From: Miltoncostaea sp050250915
Lineage (GTDB): Bacteria > Actinomycetota > Thermoleophilia > Miltoncostaeales > Miltoncostaeaceae
Length of the DNA: 64,000 nucleotides
Assembly (NCBI GenBank): GCA_050250915.1
Contig: JBFWNT010000006.1
Span: forward strand, 1-64,000
Direction of reading: 5' to 3'
This document shows positions 1 to 8,831 of the stretch, piece by piece. The translations under genes were made by a program, and so were the position numbers. The number at the start of each line of letters is the position of its first letter. Position 1 is the stretch's first letter. The notes beneath the pieces were generated by a model. The model was not told the DNA's origin, searched no databases, and was given only the letters and a program-made list of their open reading frames with translations.

Positions 1-1
1 C

Positions 2-979
2 GCGGCCGCCGCGGGGGCGACGGCCTGGGTGGCCGCGCCGCGCGAGCCGGTGCGCCGCGCCGCCCGCCTGGCCGCGGGCTGGCGGCTGGCGCGCGCGGCG
101 CGAGCGCGGGACGCCGACCTGTACCACGTGCACGACCCCGAGCTTCTCCCGGCGGCCCTCTGGCTGGCCCGCGCGGGCCGCCCGGTGGTGTACGACGTCC
201 ACGAGTACCTGGGACAGACGACCCGGACGAAGCGGTGGCTGCCGGGGCCGCTGCGGCTGCCGCTGGCCCTCGCGGTGGAGCGCCTGGAGCGCGCCGCCGC
301 GCGTCGCCTGGACGGCGTGGTGACCGCCAACGAGGACCTGGCCGCCCGCTTCGCCGCGGCCGGCGCGCGCGCCGTGAGCGTGGCCAACTCCCCGTGGTCG
401 GACGCCTTCCCGGAGCCCGCGCCGCTGCCCGGGGACCCGGTCGCGCTCTACGTCGGCGGGCTCGGCCCGCTGCGCGGCCTGGACCTGATGAAGGCCGCGT
501 TCCCGCAGGTCACGGTCGCCGGCGCGCGCCTGGTGCTGGCCGGTCCCGGCGACCCCGGGACGCTGCCGGACGGGGTCTCGGCGCTGGGGACGGTCGACCA
601 CGCCGAGGTGCCCGGCCTCCTGGCCGCCGCCCGCGTGGCGTGGATCCCCCTGCAGCGCCACGGCAACTACGATCGCGCGGTGCCGACGAAGCTGGTGGAG
701 GCGATGGCCGCCGGGCGCCCCGTGGTGGCCGGCGACCTCGGCCGGATGGGCGCCATCGTGCGCGCGACGGGGTGCGGGATCGTCGTCCCCCCGGACGACG
801 CCGCGGCCCACGCCGCCGCGCTCGACCGCCTGCTGGGCCCGGGGGACGAGGCCGCCGAGATGGGCGCCGCGGGGCGCGCCGCGTTCCTGGACGGCCTGGG
901 CTTCGAGCCCCAGGCGCGGGCGCTGACGTCCCTCTACGCGGAGGTGCTCGCGTCCCGAGTCGGGGAGCGTGAGCCCTGA
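2..979 (+). CDS. GT4-family glycosyltransferase, 5'-truncated by window edge
   Basis: A GT-B fold, family GT4 glycosyltransferase that transfers a sugar from a nucleotide donor in the cytoplasm, here presumably onto a lipid-linked surface-polysaccharide precursor. The frame is already open at the first bases and the N-terminal Rossmann strand is missing, so the true start lies outside; the GTG at 29 is only an internal candidate. Visible are HVHDPELL and YDVHEYLG in the acceptor domain and PTKLVEAMAAGRPVVA in the donor domain, carrying the conserved glutamate. It is the first gene of a tightly packed polysaccharide cluster, and its TGA is overlapped by the next gene. The donor and acceptor sugars cannot be read from the sequence. 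Confidence 0.85.
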   Translation, partial: AAAAGATAWVAAPREPVRRAARLAAGWRLARAARARDADLYHVHDPELLPAALWLARAGRPVVYDVHEYLGQTTRTKRWLPGPLRLPLALAVERLERAAARRLDGVVTANEDLAARFAAAGARAVSVANSPWSDAFPEPAPLPGDPVALYVGGLGPLRGLDLMKAAFPQVTVAGARLVLAGPGDPGTLPDGVSALGTVDHAEVPGLLAAARVAWIPLQRHGNYDRAVPTKLVEAMAAGRPVVAGDLGRMGAIVRATGCGIVVPPDDAAAHAAALDRLLGPGDEAAEMGAAGRAAFLDGLGFEPQARALTSLYAEVLASRVGEREP

Positions 980-2190
980 GGGTCCTCTACGTCTCGCAGT
1001 ACTTCGTCAACGCCGACCAGCCGGGCGGCGTGCGCCACTGGCAGCACACCCGGGCCCTGGCGCGGGCGGGCCACGACGTGACCGTCGTGACGTCGTACGT
1101 GCAGCACAAGGAGCGGAGCATCCCCGAGCGCTACCGGGGGCGGAGGATGGTCCACGACGTCGAGGACGGCATCGACGTGTGGCGCACCTACTCGACGCCC
1201 GGATACGGCAGCGACCTGCGCTCGCGGATCAGCAACTACGGCACGTTCGCGTGGTGGTCGGCGATCGCCGGGATGCGGTCCCCGCGCCCCGACGTGGTGG
1301 TCGCGTCGTCGCCCTCGCTGCCCTCGGCCGCCGCGGCGGCCACCCTGGCCCGCGCCCGGCGCGCGCGCTTCGTGCTGGAGGTGCGCGACCTGTTCCCGGA
1401 CTCGGCGATCGCGATGGGGCTGCTGACCGACCCGCGCATCATCGCCGTGTCCCGCCGCCTGGAGCGCTACTGCTACGCCCGCGCCGACCGGATCGTGGCC
1501 CTCACCGAGGGGATCAGGGACGGGATCCTCGAGCAGGGCGTCCCCGCCGGGAAGGTGGAGCTCATCACCAACGGGGTGGACCTGGAGATCGGCGCGGACG
1601 CCGCCCCCACGCACGCCGCCCCGGTGCCCGACGACGCGTTCGTGGCGATGTACGTGGGCGCCCACGGCACCTACAGCTCCCTCGAGACCGTCCTGGACGC
1701 CGCCGACCGGCTCCGCGACGACGCCGGCACGCGGGTCATCCTCGTCGGCGGGGGGGACCGCAAGCCGTCGCTGGTGGAGGAGGCGGGCCGGCGCGGACTG
1801 GCCAACGTGGCGTTCGTCGACCCGGTGCCGAAGCGCGAGGTGCCGTCGTGGCTGGCGCGCGCGGACGCCTGCATCCTCCCGTACCAGGACAACCCCCTGT
1901 TCGCCGGGGCGCTGCCCAACAAGGCGTTCGACTACCTCGGCGCCGCCCGCCCGATCATCGCCTCGGCCCCCCGGGGCGAGCTGACCCGCATGGTCGAGGC
2001 GGCCGGGTGCGGCGTGGCCGTGCCGCCGGAGGACGGCGCCGCGCTGGCCGGCGCCATCCGCGACCTGGCCGCCGACCGCGAGGGCGCGCGGCGCATGGGC
2101 GCCCAGGGCCGGGCCTACGCCCTGGAGCACTACGACCGCGCCCGCCTGGCGGCCCGGTTCGTGGCGGTGGTGGAGTCCGTTGCGCGCTGA
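976..2190 (+). CDS. GT4-family glycosyltransferase (WbuB-like), probable CTG start
   Basis: A GT4 glycosyltransferase of the WbuB-like type that commonly neighbours a PglC/WbaP-type transferase in O-antigen and exopolysaccharide clusters. The typical N-terminus RVLYVSQYF followed by a GG turn is encoded directly after a CTG at 976. No ATG, GTG or TTG lies upstream in frame, and the GTG at 1030 would delete the first beta strand and the donor-side glycine loop. GGGGAG sits 8 nt before the CTG, and CTGA overlaps the stop of the previous gene, which supports a coupled CTG start. The C-terminal domain shows LPNKAFDYLGAARPIIAS and the late glutamate region. From CTG the product is 404 residues, normal for the family. 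Confidence 0.85.
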   Translation: MRVLYVSQYFVNADQPGGVRHWQHTRALARAGHDVTVVTSYVQHKERSIPERYRGRRMVHDVEDGIDVWRTYSTPGYGSDLRSRISNYGTFAWWSAIAGMRSPRPDVVVASSPSLPSAAAAATLARARRARFVLEVRDLFPDSAIAMGLLTDPRIIAVSRRLERYCYARADRIVALTEGIRDGILEQGVPAGKVELITNGVDLEIGADAAPTHAAPVPDDAFVAMYVGAHGTYSSLETVLDAADRLRDDAGTRVILVGGGDRKPSLVEEAGRRGLANVAFVDPVPKREVPSWLARADACILPYQDNPLFAGALPNKAFDYLGAARPIIASAPRGELTRMVEAAGCGVAVPPEDGAALAGAIRDLAADREGARRMGAQGRAYALEHYDRARLAARFVAVVESVAR

Positions 2191-2824
2191 CGTCGTGGAG
2201 CCGGTGGGCGGCCGGGCCAAGCGGATCGTGGACCTGCTGGTGGCCGTCCCCCTGCTGGTGCTCCTGGCCCCCGTCATGCTCGTCATCGCCGTGCTCGTGC
2301 GGCGCGACTCCCCCGGCCCCGCCCTGTTCCGGCAGGCGCGGATCGGCTTCGCGGGCCGGTCGTTCACCCTCCTGAAGTTCCGCACGATGGTGGTGGGCGC
2401 GGAGGGCATGGGCGCCGGGCTGGCGGTGCTGGCCGGCGACGACCGCATCACGCCCCTCGGCCACACCCTGCGCCGCCTGTCGCTGGACGAGCTGCCGCAG
2501 CTCTGGAACATCGTCCGCGGCGACATGAGCCTGGTGGGCCCGCGGCCCACCGTCGCCTCCCAGGTGGAGCGCTACACCCCCCACCAGCGGCGCCGCCTGC
2601 TGGCCCGCCCCGGGCTGACCGGCCTGGCGCAGGTGAGCGGCCGCAACACCATCCCCTGGTCCGAGCGGATCGAGATCGACGTGACGTACGTCGCCCGCTG
2701 GACGATGCGTCGCGATCTGGCGATCATGCTGCGGACGGCCCTGGTCGTGCTGCGGCGCGAGGGGACCTACAAGGGCCCGCGAGGCGGGTTCGACCTCCCC
2801 GGACCCGGAGCGGCCGATGGCTGA
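2180..2824 (+). CDS. polyprenyl-phosphate sugar-1-phosphate transferase (bacterial sugar transferase family)
   Basis: An initiating phosphoglycosyl transferase of the monotopic PglC/WbaP superfamily. It moves a sugar-1-phosphate from a UDP-sugar to undecaprenyl phosphate at the inner face of the membrane, starting repeat-unit assembly. One hydrophobic segment lies at about residues 15-40, followed by the family blocks LLKFRTM, RRLSLDELPQLWNI and the DMSLVGPRP core, then LTGLAQVSGRN. At 214 residues it is the short form without the extra N-terminal membrane domain. TTG at 2180 overlaps the previous stop and has GGAG 4 nt upstream; an in-frame GTG at 2195 is the alternative. It overlaps the ATP-grasp gene by 8 nt. 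The sugar is unknown. Confidence 0.9.
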   Translation: MRADVVEPVGGRAKRIVDLLVAVPLLVLLAPVMLVIAVLVRRDSPGPALFRQARIGFAGRSFTLLKFRTMVVGAEGMGAGLAVLAGDDRITPLGHTLRRLSLDELPQLWNIVRGDMSLVGPRPTVASQVERYTPHQRRRLLARPGLTGLAQVSGRNTIPWSERIEIDVTYVARWTMRRDLAIMLRTALVVLRREGTYKGPRGGFDLPGPGAADG

Positions 2825-3821
2825 CGTGAACGTGCTGCTGACCTGCGCCGGCCAGCGCGTCGACATCGTGCTGGCGTTCCGGGCCGCCCTGGCCGCCGGG
2901 CCGCACACCGGCCGCGTGCTGGTGAGCGACCTGGACCCGCTGTCGCCGTCGCTGTTCCACGCCGACGGCGTGGTGGCGCTGCCGTCCGTGGACGACCCCG
3001 GGTACGGGGCGGCGGTCGCCGCGGTGTGCCGCGCGGAGGGCGTCAAGGCCGTGCTGCCGCTCACCGACCTCGACCCGGTGGTGCTCGCCGAGGCCGCCCC
3101 CGCGATCCGCGAGGCGGGCGCCGTCGCCTTCCTGCCGTCGCCGGAGGTCGCCCTGGGCTGCCAGGACAAGTGGGACTGCCACGTGATGCTCACCGAGCGC
3201 GGCCTGCCGTCCCCGCCGACGTGGCTGCCGGACGAGGTCGACCCCGCCGACCTGCCGTACCCGGTCCTGCTGAAGCCCCGCCTCGGCTTCGCCGCCCGCA
3301 ACATCTTCCGCTGCAACTCCCCCGAGGAGCTGGCGTTCTTCCGGGGCTACAGCCCGGCCGTGAGCGTCGTCCAGCAGCTGCTGCCGGGCCTCGAGTTCAG
3401 CATCGACTGCTTCGGCGACCTCGACGGGCGCGCGCTCGGCGCCGTGCCCCGCGCGATGATCCAGAGCAAGGGCGGCGAGCAGATCAAGGGCGAGACGCTC
3501 GACGACCCGCAGCTGGTGGAGCTCGGGGCCGCGACGGTCGAGGCCCTCGGCCTCGCCGGGCCCAGCACGGTGCAGTGCTTCCGCGACGGCGGGCGCATCC
3601 TGGGGATCACCGACATCAACACGCGCTTCGGCGGCGCGTTCCCGCTCCCCCAGGCCGCCGGAGCCGGCTACGTGGCCATGATCATCGCGATCGCGGCCGG
3701 CGAGCGGCCCGCCCCGCGGCTCGGCGGGCACCGCCCCGGCGTGGTCATGACCCGCCACCTGGGACAGACGTTGCTCGTGCGCGAACCGACCGGCCTCGCC
3801 CCGTTCGACGGCGTGCTCTAG
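2817..3821 (+). CDS. ATP-grasp domain protein (carbamoyl-phosphate synthase large-subunit-like)
   Basis: An ATP-grasp carboxylate-amine ligase-like protein: an N-terminal Rossmann-type preATP-grasp half (VLLTCAGQRVD at the start), then the ATP-binding half with PVLLKPRLGFAARN, the GLEFSIDCFGD strand and the metal-binding ITDINTRFGGAF segment. Relatives in polysaccharide clusters are thought to attach an amino acid or other amine/carboxylate to a sugar, but the substrate is unknown here. It is embedded between the initiating transferase (8-nt overlap) and the Wzz-like gene, so modification of the cluster's product is the simplest inference. Its stop codon TAG doubles as the first half of a TAGGGT -10 box for the next gene. 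Confidence 0.8.
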   Translation: MADVNVLLTCAGQRVDIVLAFRAALAAGPHTGRVLVSDLDPLSPSLFHADGVVALPSVDDPGYGAAVAAVCRAEGVKAVLPLTDLDPVVLAEAAPAIREAGAVAFLPSPEVALGCQDKWDCHVMLTERGLPSPPTWLPDEVDPADLPYPVLLKPRLGFAARNIFRCNSPEELAFFRGYSPAVSVVQQLLPGLEFSIDCFGDLDGRALGAVPRAMIQSKGGEQIKGETLDDPQLVELGAATVEALGLAGPSTVQCFRDGGRILGITDINTRFGGAFPLPQAAGAGYVAMIIAIAAGERPAPRLGGHRPGVVMTRHLGQTLLVREPTGLAPFDGVL

Positions 3822-3824
3822 GGT
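3819..3824 (+). promoter_or_regulatory. -10 box TAGGGT for the Wzz-like gene
   Basis: TAGGGT ends 8 nt before the GTG start and no Shine-Dalgarno is visible, the layout of a leaderless promoter. The TAG is also the stop codon of the ATP-grasp gene. No clear -35 was seen. Confidence 0.5.
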
Positions 3825-3832
3825 CCGCCGTC

Positions 3833-4669
3833 GTGGATCGTGAGATCACCCTCCGCGACTACGGTCGCGTGCTCTGGAGCGGCCGCTGGCTCATCCTCGC
3901 GACGACCGTCGCGGCCGCGGTCGTCGGGCTCCTCCTCACGTTCGTCACCTCCACCACGTACACCGGCACGGCGAAGGTGTTCCTGGGCCAGGCGACGACC
4001 GTCTCGGGGGCGCCGTTCTCGACCCCTGCGACCAACCCGGCGACCGCCGCGACCGTTCTGAGCGGCGACAACCTGGTGACCCGGGTGGCCCGCGAGATCG
4101 GCGTCTCGCCGAGCCGGGTCCGCAACGCCGTGAGCCTCACGGCCCCGCGCGCCCCGGGCGGGGCCCAGGGCAACCAGCCGACCGTCATGACGATCACGTT
4201 CAAGGACGGCAGCCGCAAGGTCGCGCGCGAGGGCGCGAACGCCTACGCCACCGCGATCAACGCGGCCGCCCTCCAGAACTTCTCGTCGGTGTTCGAGACC
4301 TACGCGACCGGCGAGGCCCGCGCCCAGGCCGACGTGACCCGCCTCCAGGCCCAGATCGACGGCTACCAGCGCGAGCTGCGGACCGCCGACGCCCAGACCC
4401 GCACGCTGCTCCAGTCGCTGCTGTTCTCGGCCACCACGCAGCTGTCGATCGCCCAGACCACGCTCACCGACCAGCAGCTCAATCGGGCGAAGGCCCAGGC
4501 CAACGAGAAGCCCTACATCGTCTCGTTGTCGGAGAGCCCCAGCAGCTCCAGCAGCGCCCCGAACCGCCTGCGCACCGTGGTGCTCGCCGCGATCATCGGC
4601 CTGCTGGTGGGCGTCATCGTCACGTTCGTCTGGCGCGGGAGCCCCGCCGGCCGTGCGGGGCGCGAGTAG
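3833..4669 (+). CDS. Wzz/chain-length determinant-like polysaccharide co-polymerase
   Basis: An inner-membrane polysaccharide co-polymerase that would set chain length or help export the cluster's polymer. It has the Wzz topology: an N-terminal transmembrane helix at about residues 16-38, a long extracytoplasmic region with a coiled-coil-prone stretch at about 155-225, and a C-terminal helix at about 248-268, ending in a short basic tail. It starts at GTG 3833 (VDREITLRDYGRVLWSG), a usual Wzz beginning; the much longer open frame upstream is only a shadow of the ATP-grasp gene. There is no C-terminal tyrosine kinase domain, and no separate BY-kinase is seen nearby. It is 278 residues long and overlaps the next gene by 17 nt. 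Confidence 0.85.
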   Translation: MDREITLRDYGRVLWSGRWLILATTVAAAVVGLLLTFVTSTTYTGTAKVFLGQATTVSGAPFSTPATNPATAATVLSGDNLVTRVAREIGVSPSRVRNAVSLTAPRAPGGAQGNQPTVMTITFKDGSRKVAREGANAYATAINAAALQNFSSVFETYATGEARAQADVTRLQAQIDGYQRELRTADAQTRTLLQSLLFSATTQLSIAQTTLTDQQLNRAKAQANEKPYIVSLSESPSSSSSAPNRLRTVVLAAIIGLLVGVIVTFVWRGSPAGRAGRE

Positions 4670-6053
4670 GCCCACCGCCGCCCTCGCAGCGGGCCTCGCG
4701 CTCGCGGCGGCCGGATGCGGGGGAGGCGGCGAGGAGGCCACCGCGCCCACCGACGGAGCGCCCCCCGCCCCGGCGGACGCGATCACCGTCGCGGTGCGCG
4801 ACGGCGACACGGGCGCGCCGATCGCCGGCGCCCGGGTGATCGCCTTCCGCGGGCGCACCGCCATCGCCCGCGCCGTCGCCGACGAGGACGGGCGGGCCAC
4901 GCTGCCGTGGAACACCCGTTACGCGGAGGGCCGCAAGCGGGGCCTCACGCCCGGGCGCACCAAGGTGGGGCGCGGCGCGACCGTGGTCGAGATGTACGAC
5001 CCGGCCCGCCAGAGCCCCGAGTACGGCGGCGGCCCGGCCCGCGCCCGCACCGTCCCGGCCGTCGATGTGGGACCGCCCAGCGGACGGCCGCGGTGGCGCT
5101 TCACGAGCCGGACCCTGCTGGAGTTCCCGCCGGCCGTCGCGGACGACCTGGTGGTGGTGGGCACCAACTCGGGCCGGGTGTACGCGATGGACGGCGACAC
5201 CGGGGCGCTGCGCTGGGCGCGCCGCCAGCGGGGTGAGATCGCCTCGTCGCCCGCGATCGACGGCGACCGGGTGATCGTGAGCTCCATGGGCGGCCGCCTG
5301 CGCGCGTACGGCGTCAACGGGGGGACCACCCTCTGGACGTACGACACCGGCAGCCCCATCGAGAGCTCGCCGCTGGTGGTCGGCGGGATCGTCTACGTGG
5401 GCACCTGGAGCGGCGGCCTGTACGCCGTCGACGCCCGCACCGGCACGCTGCGCTGGAAGTTCCAGGCGGGCGCGGACATCAAGGGCAGCGCCGCCCTGGC
5501 CGGCGGGCGCATCGTGTTCGGCGACTACGGCGGCAGCGTCTACGCCCTCGACCCCCGCACCGGCGCGCTGCGCTGGCGCTCGGCGGCGGGCCAGCGCTTC
5601 TACGGCGGGCCCGGCGTGAGCGGCGACACCATCGTGATCGGCGACGTGGGCGGCTCGGTGGTGGCCCTCGACGCCGCCACGGGGGCGGTGCGCTGGCGCC
5701 ACGGGGCGGGCGGCTACGTCTACTCCTCGCCCGCGATCGCCGGCGGGACGGTGTTCATCGGCTCGTACGCCGGCCGCTTCGAGGCCCTCGACCTGGCGAC
5801 GGGTGCCCTGCGCTGGTCGTTCCCGGCGGGCGAGCGGATCTCGGGGTCGGCCACCGTCGTCGGCGACGTCGTCTACACCGCCGTGCTCGCGCGCCCCGGC
5901 GCGCCGCGCCGCACGTACGGCCTGGACGTCGAGACCGGCGCCGTGCGCTTCCGCGCCGACGAGGGGCGCTACTCGCCGGTGGTGGCGGCGGGCGTGACGC
6001 TCTACCTGGTGGGCACCCGGACGATCGAGGCGTACCGCGACCGGGCGCCGTAA
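4653..6053 (+). CDS. lipoprotein with Ig-like N-domain and PQQ-type beta-propeller (first of a tandem pair)
   Basis: A predicted exported lipoprotein. Residues 1-22 form a signal peptide ending in LAAAGC with Cys22 as the lipid-modified residue. Residues about 45-110 resemble a carboxypeptidase-regulatory/transthyretin-like domain (VAVRDGDTGAPIAGARV). The rest is a BamB/PQQ-type beta-propeller built from about seven repeats of the kind VYALDPRTGALRW and SSPAIDGDRV. No enzymatic PQQ-dehydrogenase residues are apparent, so a binding or scaffold role outside the membrane is more likely than catalysis. It is clearly paralogous to the next gene. GTG 4653 overlaps the end of the Wzz-like gene, placing it in the same transcript. 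Confidence 0.75.
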   Translation: MRGASRPTAALAAGLALAAAGCGGGGEEATAPTDGAPPAPADAITVAVRDGDTGAPIAGARVIAFRGRTAIARAVADEDGRATLPWNTRYAEGRKRGLTPGRTKVGRGATVVEMYDPARQSPEYGGGPARARTVPAVDVGPPSGRPRWRFTSRTLLEFPPAVADDLVVVGTNSGRVYAMDGDTGALRWARRQRGEIASSPAIDGDRVIVSSMGGRLRAYGVNGGTTLWTYDTGSPIESSPLVVGGIVYVGTWSGGLYAVDARTGTLRWKFQAGADIKGSAALAGGRIVFGDYGGSVYALDPRTGALRWRSAAGQRFYGGPGVSGDTIVIGDVGGSVVALDAATGAVRWRHGAGGYVYSSPAIAGGTVFIGSYAGRFEALDLATGALRWSFPAGERISGSATVVGDVVYTAVLARPGAPRRTYGLDVETGAVRFRADEGRYSPVVAAGVTLYLVGTRTIEAYRDRAP

Positions 6054-6081
6054 GCGGATCCTGATCGGCGCCGCCGGCGTC

Positions 6082-7272
6082 GTGGTGGCCGCGCTCGTGG
6101 CCGTGGGCGTGCTGGGGTACGGCGTCACCCACGGCTGGTTCGACTCCGGCAGCGTCGAGGGCACCACCTCCGGCTTCGAGCCCCAGGAGGCACCCACCGG
6201 CTCGCAGACCGCCGGGGCGTGGCCCGAGTGGGGCTACGACGCGGAGCGCACGCGCGCCAACCCGGCCCTGGACATCGGCCCGCCGTTCCGCCGCCTCTGG
6301 TCGTTCGACGCCGGTTCGCTGGTGGAGTTCCCGCCGGTCATCGCCGACGGCCGCGCCATCGTGGGCACCAACTACGGGCTGGCCTACGCGCTCGACGTCG
6401 ACACGGGGAAGGTGCTCTGGGAGACGCACACCCGCGGCCGGGTGGCGTCGTCGCCCGCCATCGACGGGACCCGGGTCCTGTTCACCACCAAGCGCGGCGA
6501 CGTGCTGGCGCTGGACACCCGCACGGGCGAGGAGCTGTGGCGCCGCAAGATCGGCTCGGCCATCGAGTCGTCGCCGCTGGTGGTGGGCTCGTCGTTCTTC
6601 ATCGGGACCCTCTCCCAGCGGGTGATGAAGCTCAGCACCCGCACCGGAGGGGTCCGCTGGAGCGTCCCGGCGCCGGGGGGGATCAAGGCGAGCCTGGCCC
6701 TGTCGGGGCGCAACGTCATCATCGGCGACTACTCCGGCCACGTCGCGGCGTTCCGCCGTTCGGACGGAAAGGCCGTGTGGCGCCGCACGAGCCCGGGCGA
6801 GCGCTTCCGCGGCGCCGGGCGCTTCTACGCCGGCCCGGCGGTGGCGTACGGCCGCGTCTACATCGGGAACGTCAACGGCCGGGTGCTGGCGCTCGACGCC
6901 GACACCGGCGACGTCGCGTGGGTGCGGGTGCTCGACGACTTCGTCTACTCCAGCGCCGCGGTGGCCGACCGCACCGTCTTCCTCGGGAGCTACGACCACC
7001 GCTTCTACGCCCTCGACGCCGTCACCGGGAAGGTGCGCTGGAGCGTCGACGCGGGTGAGCGCATCTCCGGGTCGCCGTCCGTGGTGGGCGGGCTGGTCTG
7101 GTTCTCGACGCTGGCGCGCCGACCGTCGGACGGCCGCACGCTGGCGCTCGACGTCCGCACCGGGGCGCGCCGCTTCGCGTTCCCCGACGGGCGCTACAGC
7201 CCGGTGGTGGCGGTCGAGAAGCGGCTGGTGCTGACGGGGGTCCACACGCTCTACGGGTTCGCCCCGCGGTGA
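6082..7272 (+). CDS. membrane-anchored PQQ-type beta-propeller protein (second of a tandem pair)
   Basis: A paralogue of the preceding lipoprotein. It shares EFPPVIADGRAIVGTN, SSPAIDGTRVLF, GSAIESSPLVVG and AGERISGSPSVVGG at matching positions, but replaces the lipobox and Ig-like domain with an uncleaved-looking N-terminal membrane helix (about residues 1-20). The hydrophobic run continues in frame upstream of the GTG at 6082 (RILIGAAGVV), so translation may really begin nearer the previous stop, for example at a CTG at 6061; no ATG/GTG/TTG lies there. The remainder is a propeller of about seven blades facing the outside. It overlaps the MurJ gene by 4 nt (GTGA). Its function in the cluster is unknown. 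Confidence 0.75.
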   Translation: MVAALVAVGVLGYGVTHGWFDSGSVEGTTSGFEPQEAPTGSQTAGAWPEWGYDAERTRANPALDIGPPFRRLWSFDAGSLVEFPPVIADGRAIVGTNYGLAYALDVDTGKVLWETHTRGRVASSPAIDGTRVLFTTKRGDVLALDTRTGEELWRRKIGSAIESSPLVVGSSFFIGTLSQRVMKLSTRTGGVRWSVPAPGGIKASLALSGRNVIIGDYSGHVAAFRRSDGKAVWRRTSPGERFRGAGRFYAGPAVAYGRVYIGNVNGRVLALDADTGDVAWVRVLDDFVYSSAAVADRTVFLGSYDHRFYALDAVTGKVRWSVDAGERISGSPSVVGGLVWFSTLARRPSDGRTLALDVRTGARRFAFPDGRYSPVVAVEKRLVLTGVHTLYGFAPR

Positions 7273-8822
7273 GCACCGGCCGGCTCGCCCGCGCGGCGGC
7301 GATCGTCGCGCTCTTCGGGCTGATCTCGCGGCTGCTCGGGTTCGCCCGGGAGGTCGTGCTGGCCGCCGCCTACGGCGCGACCGGGCTCACCGACGCCTAC
7401 GTCAACTCGCTGCTAATCGTGAACTCGGTCGCGGCGGTGCTGCTCTACACCCTGGTCACGCTGATCATCCCGACGTTCCAGCGGGAGCGGGCCGACCACG
7501 GCACCGACAGCGCCTGGCGCCTCGTGGTGGCCCTTGCGGTCTGGGTGAGCGGCCTGCTGATCGTGCTCTCCACCATCGTGGCGATCTGGCCGCAGCTGCC
7601 GACCGCCCTGTTCCACCTGGACCCGGGGCGCGCGGCCGCCACCGAGGAGCTCATCCGGATCATGGCGCCGGCCCTGGCGCTCCAGGGCTTCTCGGCGATC
7701 TTCACGGCGATGCTCCAGATCCACGGCCGCTTCGCGGGCCCCGCGGCGGTGGGCGTCGCGTTCAACGCCGGCATCATCATCGCGGTCGTCCTCGGGCAGA
7801 GCCACATCGGCATCCGGGCCGCCGCATGGGGCGTCGTGCTGGGCGCCAGCCTCCAGGTGCTGCTCCAGCTGCCGCAGTTCTGGCGCCTGCTCCGCGAGGC
7901 CCACGCCCGTCCGGCGGTGATGCATCCCCGGCTCGCGGCGGTGGGGCTGCTGGCGCTGCCGGTGGTGGGGGCGTCGGTGCTCCAGCAGATCAACTCGTTC
8001 ACCGACAAGCTCTTCGCCTCGACCCTCGAGCCGGGCCGCGTCTCGGCCCTCAGCTTCGCCAACGCCCTGGGCCAGGCGCCGCGGGTGGCGATCCTGCTGC
8101 CCCTGCTGACCCCCCTGTTCCCGCTGATCGCCCGCCTGGTCTCCGAGGGGCGCGAGGGCGACGCCCTGCGCGCGTTCCGCCGCGTGGCCGGCCTGCTGGG
8201 CCTCATGGCCATCCCCCTGATGCTGCTCATGGCCATCTACGCCGACGAGATCGCCCAGATCGCGTTCCAGCGCGGCAAGTGCGGGCAGAGCTGCGTGAAC
8301 CAGATCGACCCGCCCCTGGTCTGGTACGCCCTCGCCCTGTGGCCGGCCTTCGGATCGCTGCTGCTCAACCGCACGCTGTCGGCCGCAAACAAGCAGCGCG
8401 ACATCCTCTGGACGACGGTCGCCACCGTCGCCATCACGATCATCCTGGACGTCATCCTGCTGGGGCCGATGGAGCAGGCCGGCCTGGCGCTCGCAGCGAC
8501 GATCGGCGTCTACGCGAACGCGCTGATGCTGCTGGCGCGACTGAAGCACCACTTCCCGGCGGTGCCGTTGCGCGCGCTGACGGAGCGCCAGGTGCGGGTG
8601 TGGGGCGCGGCGATCGGCGCCGCCGCCGCGGCCATGCTCCTGAACCTGGCGTTCCCCACCGACGACCTGGGGACCATCGAGATGCTCCCCGCGCTCATCG
8701 GAAAGCTCGTGGTCGCCACCGCCGTCTACGTGGTGCTCGCCCGGCGGCTGGCGCGGGCGGAGCTCGCCGACGCCACCGGGCAGGTCCGCGCGCTCATCGG
8801 GCGGCGGCCCGCGAACGGGTAA
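7269..8822 (+). CDS. murJ: MurJ/MviN-family lipid-linked oligosaccharide flippase
   Basis: An integral membrane flippase of the MOP superfamily, MurJ type, which moves polyprenyl-diphosphate-linked glycan precursors (lipid II in the studied members) across the membrane. The N-terminus carries the family's ISRLLGFAREVVLAAAYG block and arginine-rich first helices. The 517 residues have about 14 hydrophobic helices, the expected number. GTG 7269 overlaps the previous stop by 4 nt, so it is translated with the polysaccharide cluster. No separate Wzx or Wzy is visible, and it may serve as the cluster's own flippase rather than as the cell's peptidoglycan enzyme; that is inference. A second copy elsewhere would support specialisation. 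Confidence 0.85.
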   Translation: MSTGRLARAAAIVALFGLISRLLGFAREVVLAAAYGATGLTDAYVNSLLIVNSVAAVLLYTLVTLIIPTFQRERADHGTDSAWRLVVALAVWVSGLLIVLSTIVAIWPQLPTALFHLDPGRAAATEELIRIMAPALALQGFSAIFTAMLQIHGRFAGPAAVGVAFNAGIIIAVVLGQSHIGIRAAAWGVVLGASLQVLLQLPQFWRLLREAHARPAVMHPRLAAVGLLALPVVGASVLQQINSFTDKLFASTLEPGRVSALSFANALGQAPRVAILLPLLTPLFPLIARLVSEGREGDALRAFRRVAGLLGLMAIPLMLLMAIYADEIAQIAFQRGKCGQSCVNQIDPPLVWYALALWPAFGSLLLNRTLSAANKQRDILWTTVATVAITIILDVILLGPMEQAGLALAATIGVYANALMLLARLKHHFPAVPLRALTERQVRVWGAAIGAAAAAMLLNLAFPTDDLGTIEMLPALIGKLVVATAVYVVLARRLARAELADATGQVRALIGRRPANG

Positions 8823-8825
8823 CCT
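8820..8825 (+). promoter_or_regulatory. -10 box TAACCT for the UDP-xylose synthase-like gene
   Basis: TAACCT ends 6 nt before the ATG and includes the murJ stop codon. There is no Shine-Dalgarno in the short gap, consistent with a leaderless internal promoter. Inferred from position and sequence only. Confidence 0.45.
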
Positions 8826-8831
8826 CGCCGC